Shown here in pieces: positions 27,594 through 35,861 of a DNA stretch of 64,000 nt. The translations under genes were made by a program, and so were the position numbers. Location of the stretch: the NCBI RefSeq assembly GCF_000698145.1, contig NZ_BAXB01000012.1, forward strand, positions 62,001 through 126,000, in the 5' to 3' direction. Positions within the stretch are counted from its first letter, which is position 1. Every line of letters begins with the position of its first letter. The notes under the pieces are model-generated. The model was not told the DNA's origin. It searched no databases and was given only the letters and a program-made list of their open reading frames with translations. Source of the DNA: Geomicrobium sp. JCM 19039 (GTDB taxonomy: Bacteria; Bacillota; Bacilli; Bacillales; Marinococcaceae).

Positions 27594-28241
27594 TTTCATT
27601 CTCCCAACGTTCCATGATTGAACGGGCAAACCCACCGTGAGTATCGGTTATGTGTGCGTCAACGATCCCTGGAATCATGCTCTTGATCGCTCGCTCGATC
27701 ATTTGTTCATCGAAATGTTTCGCTTTTAATTGCTGTTCAATTGAAATAATGGCTCGCAATGTCTCTGTCGTCACGATCGTATTTGCCATTCTAACGGACG
27801 ACTCTGTACCAACGATGGTTGAAAACGCCCCGCTTGTCACGCTTGAAAATAATCGACGATCCTCCTCCGTCAAAACGACAAATGTCCCCGCCCTCTCTAA
27901 CGTATACGCGTGTCCGAGCAACTTCACTGAGATCGCTCTCTGTTGTTTTGTTAACAGAGCTGAGACGTCGTTAAACTCCAGATTCGTTGCCGTATAAAAA
28001 ACTGACAATCCTCCGGGAAGGCTTTGGCATATTTCAAAAAAAACGGCTCATATGCATGAGCCGGAAGGGCGATGATGACTTGGTTTTCGTGAGAGAATTG
28101 CTCGGGTTTAACGACAGCAACTCCCGCTACTTCTGCTGCTTTGCTTACCGTCCGATTGTACACCTTCACTTCTTCGACCCCGTGATCGTGAAGAGCCGAA
28201 ACGATCGCTTGCCCAAGCTTCCCATAACCTACGACGAGCAT
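27580..28241 (-). CDS. Rossmann-fold dehydrogenase-like protein, P5C-reductase/ComER-like (one frame break)
   Basis: N-terminal nucleotide-binding motif VVGYGKLGQAI (GxGxxG) and VKVYNRT at the end of beta-2, suggesting NADP; then VIIALPAHAYEPF. The C-terminal half is helical (SSVRMANTIVTTETLRAII; FDEQMIERAIKSMIPG), like the dimerising domain of pyrroline-5-carboxylate reductases. The frame breaks at the T6 run near 28000; one T restored gives CQFFYTATNLEF and 220 residues. Substrate unknown. Its stop overlaps the start of the following pseudouridine synthase gene, and it follows ftsW by 11 bases. Confidence 0.72.
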
Positions 28242-28252
28242 TGTGATCCCTC

Positions 28253-29419
28253 CTAACGTTGGCCACTCGCCATCGTCACTTGTGAATCGTCTTGTTGAAC
28301 TTCATCATCCATGCTTTGTTCTCGTTCTTTCGCATTTTGCCTTGATATGTTCGCAACAATTGCCGCTGCAACAAAGGAAACGATAAGGGATGACCCTCCT
28401 GCACTGACAAATGGCAACGTAATTCCTGTGATTGGCATCGTGCCGCTAACCGCGCCTGCGTTAAAAATGAATTGGAACATAAACATGAACACAAAACCAT
28501 ACGCGAGCAATGAGCCAAACATCGTCTTGCACCGACTGCCGATAATGACCCCTCGAAAACCGATGATTAAGAAGCAAAGAATAACAAAACCTACACCAAA
28601 AATGCCGGTTTCTTCAGCAATAATTGCCAAGATAAAGTCATTATGTGGTTCTGGTAAGTAACCGAGCTTTTGTATACTTTGTCCAAAACCCGTCCCTGTC
28701 ACACCACCATTGGCAATCGCATAGTACGATTGAATGAGTTGATGCCCATGAGTTTCTTGGTGTGCAAACGGGTCCATGAACGCAAGGATCCGGTTCATTC
28801 TGTACTCCTCTTGGGTGACAAGAAAAGCAACCGAACCTGCCGATAAGGTACCAAGCATTAATAGATGTCGTAATCTTGCCCCCGACAAAAAGATAATCAC
28901 ACCGGTTACGAGTAAAATCGTAACTGCGGTACCGAGGTCGGGTTGCGCAAGAATGAGGGTAAACACGAAAACGACAAGGACGAGTGGGGGCAATACGCCT
29001 GTTACAAAACGATTAATGTATTGATGCTTTTTGGAGTATACCGCTGCTAAGTAGATCACCACACCTACTTTTACGAACTCCGACGGCTGGATTGTAAAGC
29101 CGGCAATGGATAACCACCGGGTTGCTCCTTTATCTTCAATACCGATAAACGGCACTAGCACAAGCAAAATTAACGAACCGACAATAATGATCGGGCTTAA
29201 TTGCTTAAAAAATTGATAGCGGAAATTCATGACGATGAGAAACAGTACGATACCAATAAAGAAAAACACAACTTGTCGACTGACTACAGAAGTCGCCGGA
29301 CTGCCACTGTTTATCGCTGCAGGATAACTAGCACTATATACCATGAGCAGCCCGAATACCGAAAGTGCCAAAACCGTGCAAATAAAAATCCAATCAAACG
29401 CTCGAAACCGTGCTAGCAT
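28253..29419 (-). CDS. ftsW: FtsW/RodA/SpoVE-family SEDS glycosyltransferase
   Basis: Polytopic membrane protein (about 10 segments, 388 residues) polymerising lipid II with a partner class B PBP. Family signatures: GATRWLSIAGFTIQPSEFVK (~99-118), AQPDLGTAV with the catalytic Asp (~159), LPEPHNDFILAIIAEE (~263) and FVSAGGSSL (~345). Ends in a charged cytoplasmic tail. Whether it serves division, elongation or sporulation cannot be decided. ATG 29419 follows AGGTGAGG. It lies 67 bases downstream of the YtgP flippase gene. Confidence 0.88.
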   Translation of the reverse strand: MLARFRAFDWIFICTVLALSVFGLLMVYSASYPAAINSGSPATSVVSRQVVFFFIGIVLFLIVMNFRYQFFKQLSPIIIVGSLILLVLVPFIGIEDKGATRWLSIAGFTIQPSEFVKVGVVIYLAAVYSKKHQYINRFVTGVLPPLVLVVFVFTLILAQPDLGTAVTILLVTGVIIFLSGARLRHLLMLGTLSAGSVAFLVTQEEYRMNRILAFMDPFAHQETHGHQLIQSYYAIANGGVTGTGFGQSIQKLGYLPEPHNDFILAIIAEETGIFGVGFVILCFLIIGFRGVIIGSRCKTMFGSLLAYGFVFMFMFQFIFNAGAVSGTMPITGITLPFVSAGGSSLIVSFVAAAIVANISRQNAKEREQSMDDEVQQDDSQVTMASGQR

Positions 29420-29486
29420 ATCCTCACCTGCCTAATATTTGGAAATGATTCTTTCATTCTAGCATGCTTTTCCAATCACAGTTATG

Positions 29487-31105
29487 TCAGTTTCTTAACA
29501 TCTTAAAACGATCTCCAAGTACGGAACCTGCTAGACCTAAGCGAATTGTGAGAATCATAAACACTAATCCACCCGTAAGAACGCCGAAGAACAACACAGA
29601 TGTGAGACCAAGTTGCGTTGTTGCATCAAAAAGAACGAGTCCTCCCTCACGAACAATCCATACCGATAGCCCCATCACAAAGGAGATTCCCACTGTGAGT
29701 AGTGCTGGTTTTCCTAATGGTATGATGGAATAACCAGTGTGGCGAATGATCGCAATGATATTATAAACAATCGCACTTGTATATCCGATTAACGTCGCAA
29801 ATACCGCCCCGCCGGGGCCAAATAACGAAATGAGTATATAGTTTAACGACAACTTCAGTACAAGGCCGATTAATAGCCCTGTAATGGCTTGCTTTTGCCG
29901 ATTCATGCTTGAAGCATTGCAGCTGTCACGGCAAAAAGTGAGAACAATACAGCAGCTGGCGCATACATCCCAAGAATGTGGCCACCGAGCACGTAGTCTT
30001 CCATCCCGAACAGTGCCGCAAACGCCGGTTCGGCAAGAAGAATGAGACCGACCATTGCTGGAACAGTAAAAAACAAAATGAGTTGCAAACTCTTCGTAAT
30101 GTATGACTTCATTTCATCGATTGCGCCCTTAGTATTCGAGCGTGTAATCGCAGGGATGATATTCACGCTCATTGCTGTGGCGACGGCTACGGGTATAAGG
30201 ATTACCGAATGGCTCGTCCTGACAAAAATCCCGAAGGCTGTTTCAGCTTCCCCATCACTCACGCCAAAACCATTCGTCATCGCTGAACTAAATGTTGCCA
30301 TATCTATGAGTTGATAGAGAGGAATCGCTAGTCCTACAAACGAAAGAGGCAACGCATAGCGTATAAGTTCCTTATACATCCCTCGTAGCGGAAGCTCTTC
30401 GGCTCCTGTGTTAGATTCGCTAATTTGGGAATAGATTCCTGCTTTACTTTTCTGCCAAAAGTAGAAAAGAACGAGAAACGAACCAAGCCCGCCAATAAAT
30501 GCACCAAAGGTTGCCCAACCTACAGCCGTCCCAATTGTGCCATCTCCAACTTGTAAAATAAGAAACGTAATGATAAGAATAAAACTAACTCTAAAGATCT
30601 GTTCAACGACTTGAGAAATTGCTGTAGGACCCATTGATTGAAACCCTTGGAAGTACCCTCGAATGACACCCATGATCGGAATGATAATAAGCGCGATACT
30701 CACCATCCGAATCGTGAACACCACATCTTCGGTCCGGTTTCCCGTCGGGTCATTATTTGGCAATACCCCTTCAGCAATCCAAGGTGCCAAGAAAAATAAC
30801 AGTAAAAAGGATAAAAAGCCGGTGATTGCCATCACCAAAAGCGATGACCGAAACAACCGATGACCTGTCTTGTAATCACCCATCGCATGATACTTCGCAA
30901 CAAATTTAGACACCGCCATCGGAATGCCTAAAGTGGAGAGACTTAATAAAAGTGTATACGGTAAATATCCATAGGAATACAATGCATTCCCTTGTTGTCC
31001 GACCATCGCCGTAAACGGAAATATGTATAAAAGTCCAAGCACACGGGAAAATAAAGTTGCACCTGTTAACATCATCGTCCCGCGCACGAGTTTATTTTCT
31101 GCCAT
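29487..31105 (-). CDS. ytgP: YtgP (MurJ-type) lipid II flippase, MATE/PST family (one frame break)
   Basis: 14-segment membrane transporter of the polysaccharide-transporter/MOP superfamily; B. subtilis YtgP (MurJ) moves lipid II across the membrane. Typical beginning NKLVRGTMMLTGATLFSRVLGLLY. As written it stops at 29903, after AAMLQA. One G restored (CAAGGCATG) reads AAMLQGMNRQKQAITGLL and continues to 29487, giving 539 residues, the family size. Being essential-type, it is unlikely to be a true pseudogene. The start ATG has an AAGG run close by and a better spaced GAAGGG further up. Confidence 0.92.
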
Positions 31106-31174
31106 ACCTTTTCAACGCACCCTTCAACTGCACCTACTCATCTCTCGCATTTTACCATATGTAGAAGCGTTCAC

Positions 31175-31204
31175 AAAAAAGAACCTTGCCAAATTCGTGG
31201 CAAG
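31175..31204 (-). terminator. Terminator downstream of the Arg/Gly-rich gene
   Basis: CTTGCCA (31185-31191) pairs with TGGCAAG (31198-31204); the minus strand continues GTTCTTTTTTG. It is ~107 bases past the stop at 31311. Confidence 0.6.
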
Positions 31205-31310
31205 ATCCCCCACAGAGCTTATTGCCCTTACTTGAACCTCTCCGTAATACGTTACCAAGTTTTTTAGAAACGATATCCGAACCGCTACTTCGCTCGTGAT
31301 TATTCTCCAA

Positions 31311-31661
31311 TTAACTGAGTAACAGATACAAAATAAATGCGATAACGCCAACGACTAAAAGCATACCGAAACAACCGATCATGCCCATTAGTCCGCCAGA
31401 GCCACCGGCATGACCTCTGCCGTATCCATAGCCACCGCCACGTCTTCGTCTTCTTCCCATCATCGATCCTACCGCCATGCCGCCGAGAAACGAACCTCCG
31501 CGACCGCCTCCGTTTGAAGAATTGCTCTGTTTTCTAAAATTACCGCCACCTGAACTAGATGCTCTCGGTCGATTTCTGCCAGATGGACGGTTTGTCCTAG
31601 CGCCTCCCGGTCTTCTTGAAGATGCTCTCGGTCGACCTCCACCTCTACCTCTCCTGCTCAT
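31311..31661 (-). CDS. Arg/Gly-rich small membrane protein, unknown function
   Basis: 116 residues. Residues ~1-85 are extremely rich in Arg, Gly and Ser (RRGRGGGRPRASSRR, MGRRRRRGGGYGYGRGHAGG), an RGG-box-like basic tail expected to be disordered. Residues ~90-115 form one hydrophobic membrane segment (MIGCFGMLLVVGVIAFILYL). The orientation should leave the basic tail in the cytoplasm. AGGAGAGGGATGAC precedes the ATG, so translation is credible. I know no named family. Upstream neighbour yjbQ is 23 bases away, so they may share a transcript. Confidence 0.75.
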   Translation of the reverse strand: MSRRGRGGGRPRASSRRPGGARTNRPSGRNRPRASSSGGGNFRKQSNSSNGGGRGGSFLGGMAVGSMMGRRRRRGGGYGYGRGHAGGSGGLMGMIGCFGMLLVVGVIAFILYLLLS

Positions 31662-31684
31662 GTCATCCCTCTCCTTACGATTAT

Positions 31685-32087
31685 TTAGCGTTCAGCTTGG
31701 AACGAGGCGACGACTGTTCGTGCACGTCTCGGTCCATCAAATTCACAGAAATAAACGCCTTGCCACGTCCCTAAAACGAGTTTGCCACCTTCGACAAGAA
31801 GGGTCTCGCTCGCACCGACCGTGCTCGCTTTCATATGGGCAGCGCTGTTTCCTTCACCATGCCGATCATTGTCGTCATGCCAAGGGAACGTTTCATCCAT
31901 CTGCGAAGAAAGTCGGTTTTTACATCCGGGTCGCATTTTCATTAATGGTTATGCCAGCGGTTGTATGAAGGTTAAATACGGTGAGCACACCTTTTGTAAA
32001 TCCTTCGGATTGCACCCATTCGTGCAAATCATCGGTAATTTCAATCATATCACTATGCTTATCTGTTTGATAGGAGAATCGTTTCAT
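31685..32087 (-). CDS. yjbQ: YjbQ/UPF0047-family protein (two frame breaks)
   Basis: Small beta protein of a widespread family with weak thiamine-phosphate synthase activity reported for some members. Fragments in three frames together give [20 protein letters not shown]...[23 protein letters not shown] and [20 protein letters not shown]...[16 protein letters not shown]. Missing bases near 31933 (GCGGACCCG expected) and 31908 restore a 134-residue protein of normal length with the conserved His and HGEGNSAAH motif. ATG 32087 lies after GAGAGGAC. Confidence 0.85.
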
Positions 32088-32241
32088 CGTCCTCTCTCAC
32101 CTCTTCTTCAGTTCGTGTCTACATCCACAATAAGGGAAAAACGTATCTACTTTCAACAATTGTACTTGGTAAGGCTGTGTAGCGAATTGGAAAACGGCTG
32201 TGATATGATGACGAAGGACAAGATAAAAAAGGAGAAAACGT

Positions 32242-33496
32242 ATGAAAAGAATCATCATTATCGGCGGTGGGCTTCAGGTTAATGGCTGCAGTCTCCGCTG
32301 CAACTGAAGGTGCACATGTAACAATTGTTGATAAAGGAACGAAGCTCGGACGCAAGTTAGCCATCTCTGGAGGTGGCAGATGCAATGTGACAAACCGGAT
32401 GGAATTAGGGCAGCTCATATCGTTTATCCCTGGCAACGGAAAATTTATGCACAGCCCCTTTTCCGTCTTTAATAATGAGGACATTATCGCTTACTTTGAA
32501 AACCTCGGCATCCGCTTAAAAGAGGAAGATATGGGGAGAATGTTCCCGGTTACAGATAAAGCTCAAACCGTTGTAGAAACGTTGCTTCGGGAGATTAAAC
32601 GGCTCGGTGTCACGATTCAAACGAACCAACGCGTCAAAAGTTTAGTCATTGAAGCAGATCAAATTGCTGGTATTCGGTTAGAAAACGGCGAAGAGCAACG
32701 GGCCGATGCCGTCATCGTCGCAACAGGGGGGACAAGTGTGCCACACACCGGAAGCACAGGTGATGCTTACCCGTGGGCGAAGGCGGCAGGTCATACCGTC
32801 ACCGATCTCTATCCTACTGAAGTTCCGATTACATTAAATGAACCGTTCATTAAGAATAAAACCGTACAAGGCTTATCTTTGCGAGATGTTCAAATGACTG
32901 TTTGGAACAAAAAGAAGAAAACGATCGTGACGCACGAAGGCGACGTACTCTTCACCCACTTCGGTCTATCTGGCCCGATTGCACTCCGCTGTAGCCAGTA
33001 CGTCGTGAAAGAACGAAAGAAAAATCCCGATCATCCAGTCACACTAACGATTGACCTGTATCCAGAAACGAGCGTACACAAACTCGTGCAACAATTTGAG
33101 CAAAGAAAAAGCGATGACGGGGCAAAAAGTATAAAAAATGCGTTGAGCAATGTCGCACCAGAACGTTACTTAGCGCTTCTTCTAGAGCATGGAGATGTCG
33201 ACAAAGATACACCCTTGCGCAACGTAACGACTGTGCAACTTGAAGAGCTTGCCCGTCTATTTAAAGCATTTCCATTACGAGCAAACGGAACACTTTCCAT
33301 CGAGAAAGCCTTTGTCACCGGTGGAGGGGTATCCATAAAAGAAATCGTTCCGAAAACGATGGCTTCCAAAAAGAAACGAGGCCTATACTTTTGTGGTGAG
33401 GTACTCGACATTCACGGCTACACAGGCGGCTTTAACATTACCGTAGCATTCTCAACAGGGTATACAGCAGGAAAAAACGCTGCATCAGATGAGTAA
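32242..33496 (+). CDS. ytfP: YtfP, HI0933-family flavoprotein (two frame breaks at the N-terminus)
   Basis: FAD-dependent oxidoreductase-like protein of unknown substrate. The ATG at 32242 follows AAAAAAGGAG and starts [10 protein letters not shown]; the dinucleotide motif then continues [11 protein letters not shown] only if one G (GGTGGGGCT) and one T (GGTTTAATG) are added near 32272-32280. The remainder is intact: [16 protein letters not shown] (~38-53), [37 protein letters not shown] (~375). Corrected length 418, matching B. subtilis YtfP (~420). Confidence 0.9.
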
Positions 33497-33720
33497 ACGC
33501 CGAGGTAAAGATCTATGCCATTTAACAACAAATTAGGCGAGGAAGCATTATGAGCATCATTGGCACGCACGGAAAGCCCCGAAGCCACTAAAAAACCAGA
33601 TGAGCTTTTACAGACATCCGGTTTTTTTGTAAACCTCTCATTTTGTGGGCGTGACGATGTAGCGGACAAAGTTCACTTCCTGCACACGCACCTCATTGGA
33701 ATAGATTGGTTTTTGGCGAT
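33497..33720. other. Non-coding stretch after ytfP
   Basis: Apart from the ytfP terminator I see nothing interpretable here before repeat R2. Confidence 0.4.
33593..33628 (+). terminator. ytfP terminator
   Basis: AAACCAGATG (33593-33602) pairs with CATCCGGTTT (33615-33624), one mismatch, followed by more T. It lies ~95 bases past the ytfP stop. Confidence 0.7.
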
Positions 33721-34140
33721 CTATCTTAGTTGAACGAAAGAATTTCTTCACGAACCAATTGGGAAGCTTGGTAAAGTGGAAACTGTGCTCAAGTTGGGGA
33801 AAATCGCAGGAAAAGCGATATATTCTTATAAACTAGGTAACAGATCACCGGGTCATGTGTACACCCTCGCCCCGACGTACCCACAAGACGTCGACACGAA
33901 CCGAGTCCGATATGGCTTCGGCCCCGACGGGGCGACAGGGTACTCGCTTATGGGCATTGAATCTGCGCTCCAGTTGCGACAAACTGCGCGCAAGTTTAGC
34001 GGAATGAGCGCCAAAATCGTTAAACTAGGCAAACTTGCGCGCAGAACGTGTAAACTAGCGCGCAAAATGGCACCGCGCTATCTCTCCAACCCAACACCCA
34101 ACAGCGCAAATCAGGAAAATCTTAAGTTCATTCTATCTAG
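33721..34140 (+). repeat. Dispersed MITE-like element, copy R2
   Basis: Left end CTATCTTAGTTGAAC then GAAAGAATTTCTTCACGAAC, shared with copy R3b. Right end GCGCAAATCAGGAAAATC then GTTCATTCTATCTAG, shared with R1 and R3. Outer bases CGATCTA (33717-33723) and TAGATCG (34138-34144) extend the inverted repeat. The GC-rich interior (GGCCCCGACGGGGC hairpin; repeated GCGCGCAA motifs) differs from the other copies. The 125-codon frame inside is not gene-like. ~420 bp. Confidence 0.65.
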
Positions 34141-34173
34141 ATCGCGGACGTAACGATCGGCATATGTTGAATC

Positions 34174-34206
34174 AAAAAAATCTCTCGACTATAGTCAAGG
34201 GATTTT
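34174..34206. terminator. Terminator-like palindrome after R2
   Basis: AAAAAAATCTCTCGACTATA and the following GTCAAGGGATTTT form an imperfect palindrome centred near 34190, with A-run on one side and T-run on the other. Confidence 0.45.
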
Positions 34207-34570
34207 GTAACTGATCAAAATGACGAGACATCGTTTCATGGTGAACGCGGCAAAGCGTGTAAATGATTGCGACAATGAAGAAGACTTTTGGAGTAGACTG
34301 CCGTTCATTTTCTTTAAAGCACTCGATCTGCTTCAATAAACGTCTGTTTGGAATGAAACGTCCATTGATTGGAAACAGAATAGAGCAATACAGGTTTAGC
34401 TCGACAATTCTATTTCCAATCAAAGCTCTTTGGAAACCGAATCGCCTCATGCACCTGTTAAGGGTTATCAAAATGGCTTTTGACCACGTATGAGTACAAA
34501 TGATCGTGACGCCCACTTATCCGGTTTACTTACATATCATGATCGGCCTTGTCTCTCCACACGTTGTCGA
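34207..34570. other. Non-coding stretch with a large imperfect palindrome
   Basis: No credible gene, though frames of 76 and 114 codons exist on opposite strands. Their similar translations (both with IGNRI and ILFPI) reflect the palindrome at 34365-34423 and not coding. It should also hold sequences downstream of the XRE gene that ends at 34571. Confidence 0.45.
34365..34423. repeat. Imperfect palindrome with 17-base arms
   Basis: TTGATTGGAAACAGAAT (34365-34381) pairs with ATTCTATTTCCAATCAA (34407-34423), one mismatch, with inner GAGC/GCTC (34383-34386, 34399-34402). Weaker similarity extends outward on both sides. Confidence 0.75.
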
Positions 34571-34765
34571 CTATTCTTCAAATAGGAAAACTTCCTCAAT
34601 TTTCTTATCGAACAGCTTAGCAATTTGAAACGCAAGAGGTAACGAAGGGTTATACACACCTTTTTCAATAGAAATAATCGTTTGTCTGGATACACCGAGA
34701 AGATTAGCGGCGCCTTCTTGTGATAATCCTTGCGCTTTCCGGAGTTCTTTCATTCGGTTTTCCAT
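34571..34765 (-). CDS. Small XRE-family HTH regulator
   Basis: 64-residue Cro/CI-type DNA-binding protein: MKELRKAQGLSQEGAANLLG then VSRQTIISIEKGVYNPSLPL, the standard helix-turn-helix with the QxxAxxLGVSRQTI core, and IAKLFDKKIEEVFLFEE at the end. No effector domain. AGGACTGAAACG precedes the ATG. It lies 51 bases downstream of the four-segment membrane protein gene, a common pairing in Firmicutes; probably it represses their shared promoter. Confidence 0.88.
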   Translation of the reverse strand: MENRMKELRKAQGLSQEGAANLLGVSRQTIISIEKGVYNPSLPLAFQIAKLFDKKIEEVFLFEE

Positions 34766-34816
34766 CGTTTCAGTCCTACTTTTTTGTAAAAACCGTATAA
34801 GATAACGGACACTTTG

Positions 34817-35185
34817 TCAAACGGGCTTTACCGTACGTTTAGATAACTTCCAAGCGGGGATGAGCGAATGAAAGTGAAACAAGTAACTTACGAACATATG
34901 AAGGATCGTATAAATCGTGAGCGTAACGGCATATGCAACAGCCCAAACCCCGACCAACTCTCCTAAAAACATAAATAACAAGCTCATACCAATTGGAAAT
35001 GGCATCAAGACAATGAGCCAGATCGGTGCACCAAGCTTTTCAGTCAGTGCACCCATAGAAACAACAGTGAGACCGATGACGAGAGACTGCCAAACGAAAT
35101 GCTCATCTGTAACGATCAGACTACCTGAATAGTATGAAAATGCAGTGAGTAATACAGCAACGAGAAAATGAAGTGCGTATCGCAA
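34817..35185 (-). CDS. Four-segment membrane protein paired with the XRE regulator
   Basis: ~122 residues with four hydrophobic segments (residues ~4-22, 33-52, 58-76, 80-110) and a basic C-terminus (WKLSKRTVKPV). I do not recognise a named family. The start is decided by AGGAGG six bases before a TTG at 35185; the frame opens eight codons further upstream without a ribosome site. TATACT-like sequences near 35229 may be its -10. Confidence 0.7.
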   Translation of the reverse strand: MRYALHFLVAVLLTAFSYYSGSLIVTDEHFVWQSLVIGLTVVSMGALTEKLGAPIWLIVLMPFPIGMSLLFMFLGELVGVWAVAYAVTLTIYTILHMFVSYLFHFHSLIPAWKLSKRTVKPV

Positions 35186-35238
35186 TGTTTTCCTCCTTAT
35201 ATTGTTCAATACTACTATACAGACTTTAGTATAGCATG

Positions 35239-35796
35239 TTATTTCATATTCATGAGCTCGGTAATCTCCTCTGCCACTTGTGCAATCGTTTTGTACTTCG
35301 TATACACCGTGTGCGTCGCCAACCTACGGCTGGACGGATGGCGGACGAAATGGCGATTGATGTTCAGAACGGCTTGCTCCATTGTCAAATTCATCACTCT
35401 TTCGTTCAACACATCGACCGACTCATTCTCATCAGCACTTGGGAGTAGTAAAAAGACATGTGCCTCGTGTTTCATAGCTTCACGTACTTTCTTAAACAAA
35501 TTCCGGTCCTCGTACACAGAATGTCCTGCTCCGAAATCAATAATGTGAGACGGGTAGTCATCGAGCGTCCTTGCGACAGCGTGAGCTTCAAATGGCTTCC
35601 AATAGTCATACACACCGGCAAATCCTTTTTGCTCGTGGATCTGCTTTTGCTTATCTTCACGAAAACCAATCTCTTTGTAATACGTAAAGCGAACGTCATC
35701 AAGGGCACACCGGGGCATGTTTAATCGTTTGGCTAGTTCATCTGCAACCGAACTTTTGCCACTACAAATCGGCCCGATGAGTATGATTCTTTGCAT
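35239..35796 (-). CDS. P-loop kinase-like protein (shikimate-kinase-like fold)
   Basis: 185 residues. Walker A GPICSGKSS at residues ~8-16 and an N-terminal layout like shikimate/adenylate kinases (LAKRLNMPRCALDDVRF follows). A conserved-looking IIDFGAGHSVYED sits near ~88. The substrate is not predictable; it does not carry the shikimate-binding signature I would expect in AroK. ATG 35796 follows GGGGATAACG. It is preceded by a leuS terminator and seems monocistronic. Confidence 0.75.
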   Translation of the reverse strand: MQRIILIGPICSGKSSVADELAKRLNMPRCALDDVRFTYYKEIGFREDKQKQIHEQKGFAGVYDYWKPFEAHAVARTLDDYPSHIIDFGAGHSVYEDRNLFKKVREAMKHEAHVFLLLPSADENESVDVLNERVMNLTMEQAVLNINRHFVRHPSSRRLATHTVYTKYKTIAQVAEEITELMNMK

Positions 35797-35824
35797 CGTT
35801 ATCCCCCTTTCTTACGTGTATACA

Positions 35825-35857
35825 AAAACCTGGCTGTCACAATGACAACCAGGTTTT
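35825..35857. terminator. Bidirectional terminator at the leuS end
   Basis: 15-base arms 35825-35839 and 35843-35857 (AAAACCTGGCTGTCA / TGACAACCAGGTTTT), one mismatch, with T-runs on both strands. The leuS stop is 5 bases away. Confidence 0.8.
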
Positions 35858-35861
35858 TTCG

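Noticed and set aside
33776-34153. 125-codon frame inside repeat R2
   Set aside because: Repetitive basic translation, no ribosome site, and the interior is not conserved between copies of the element.
34172-34516. 114-codon frame on the minus strand
   Set aside because: Overlaps the large palindrome; a similar peptide appears on the other strand, showing that symmetry and not coding causes it.
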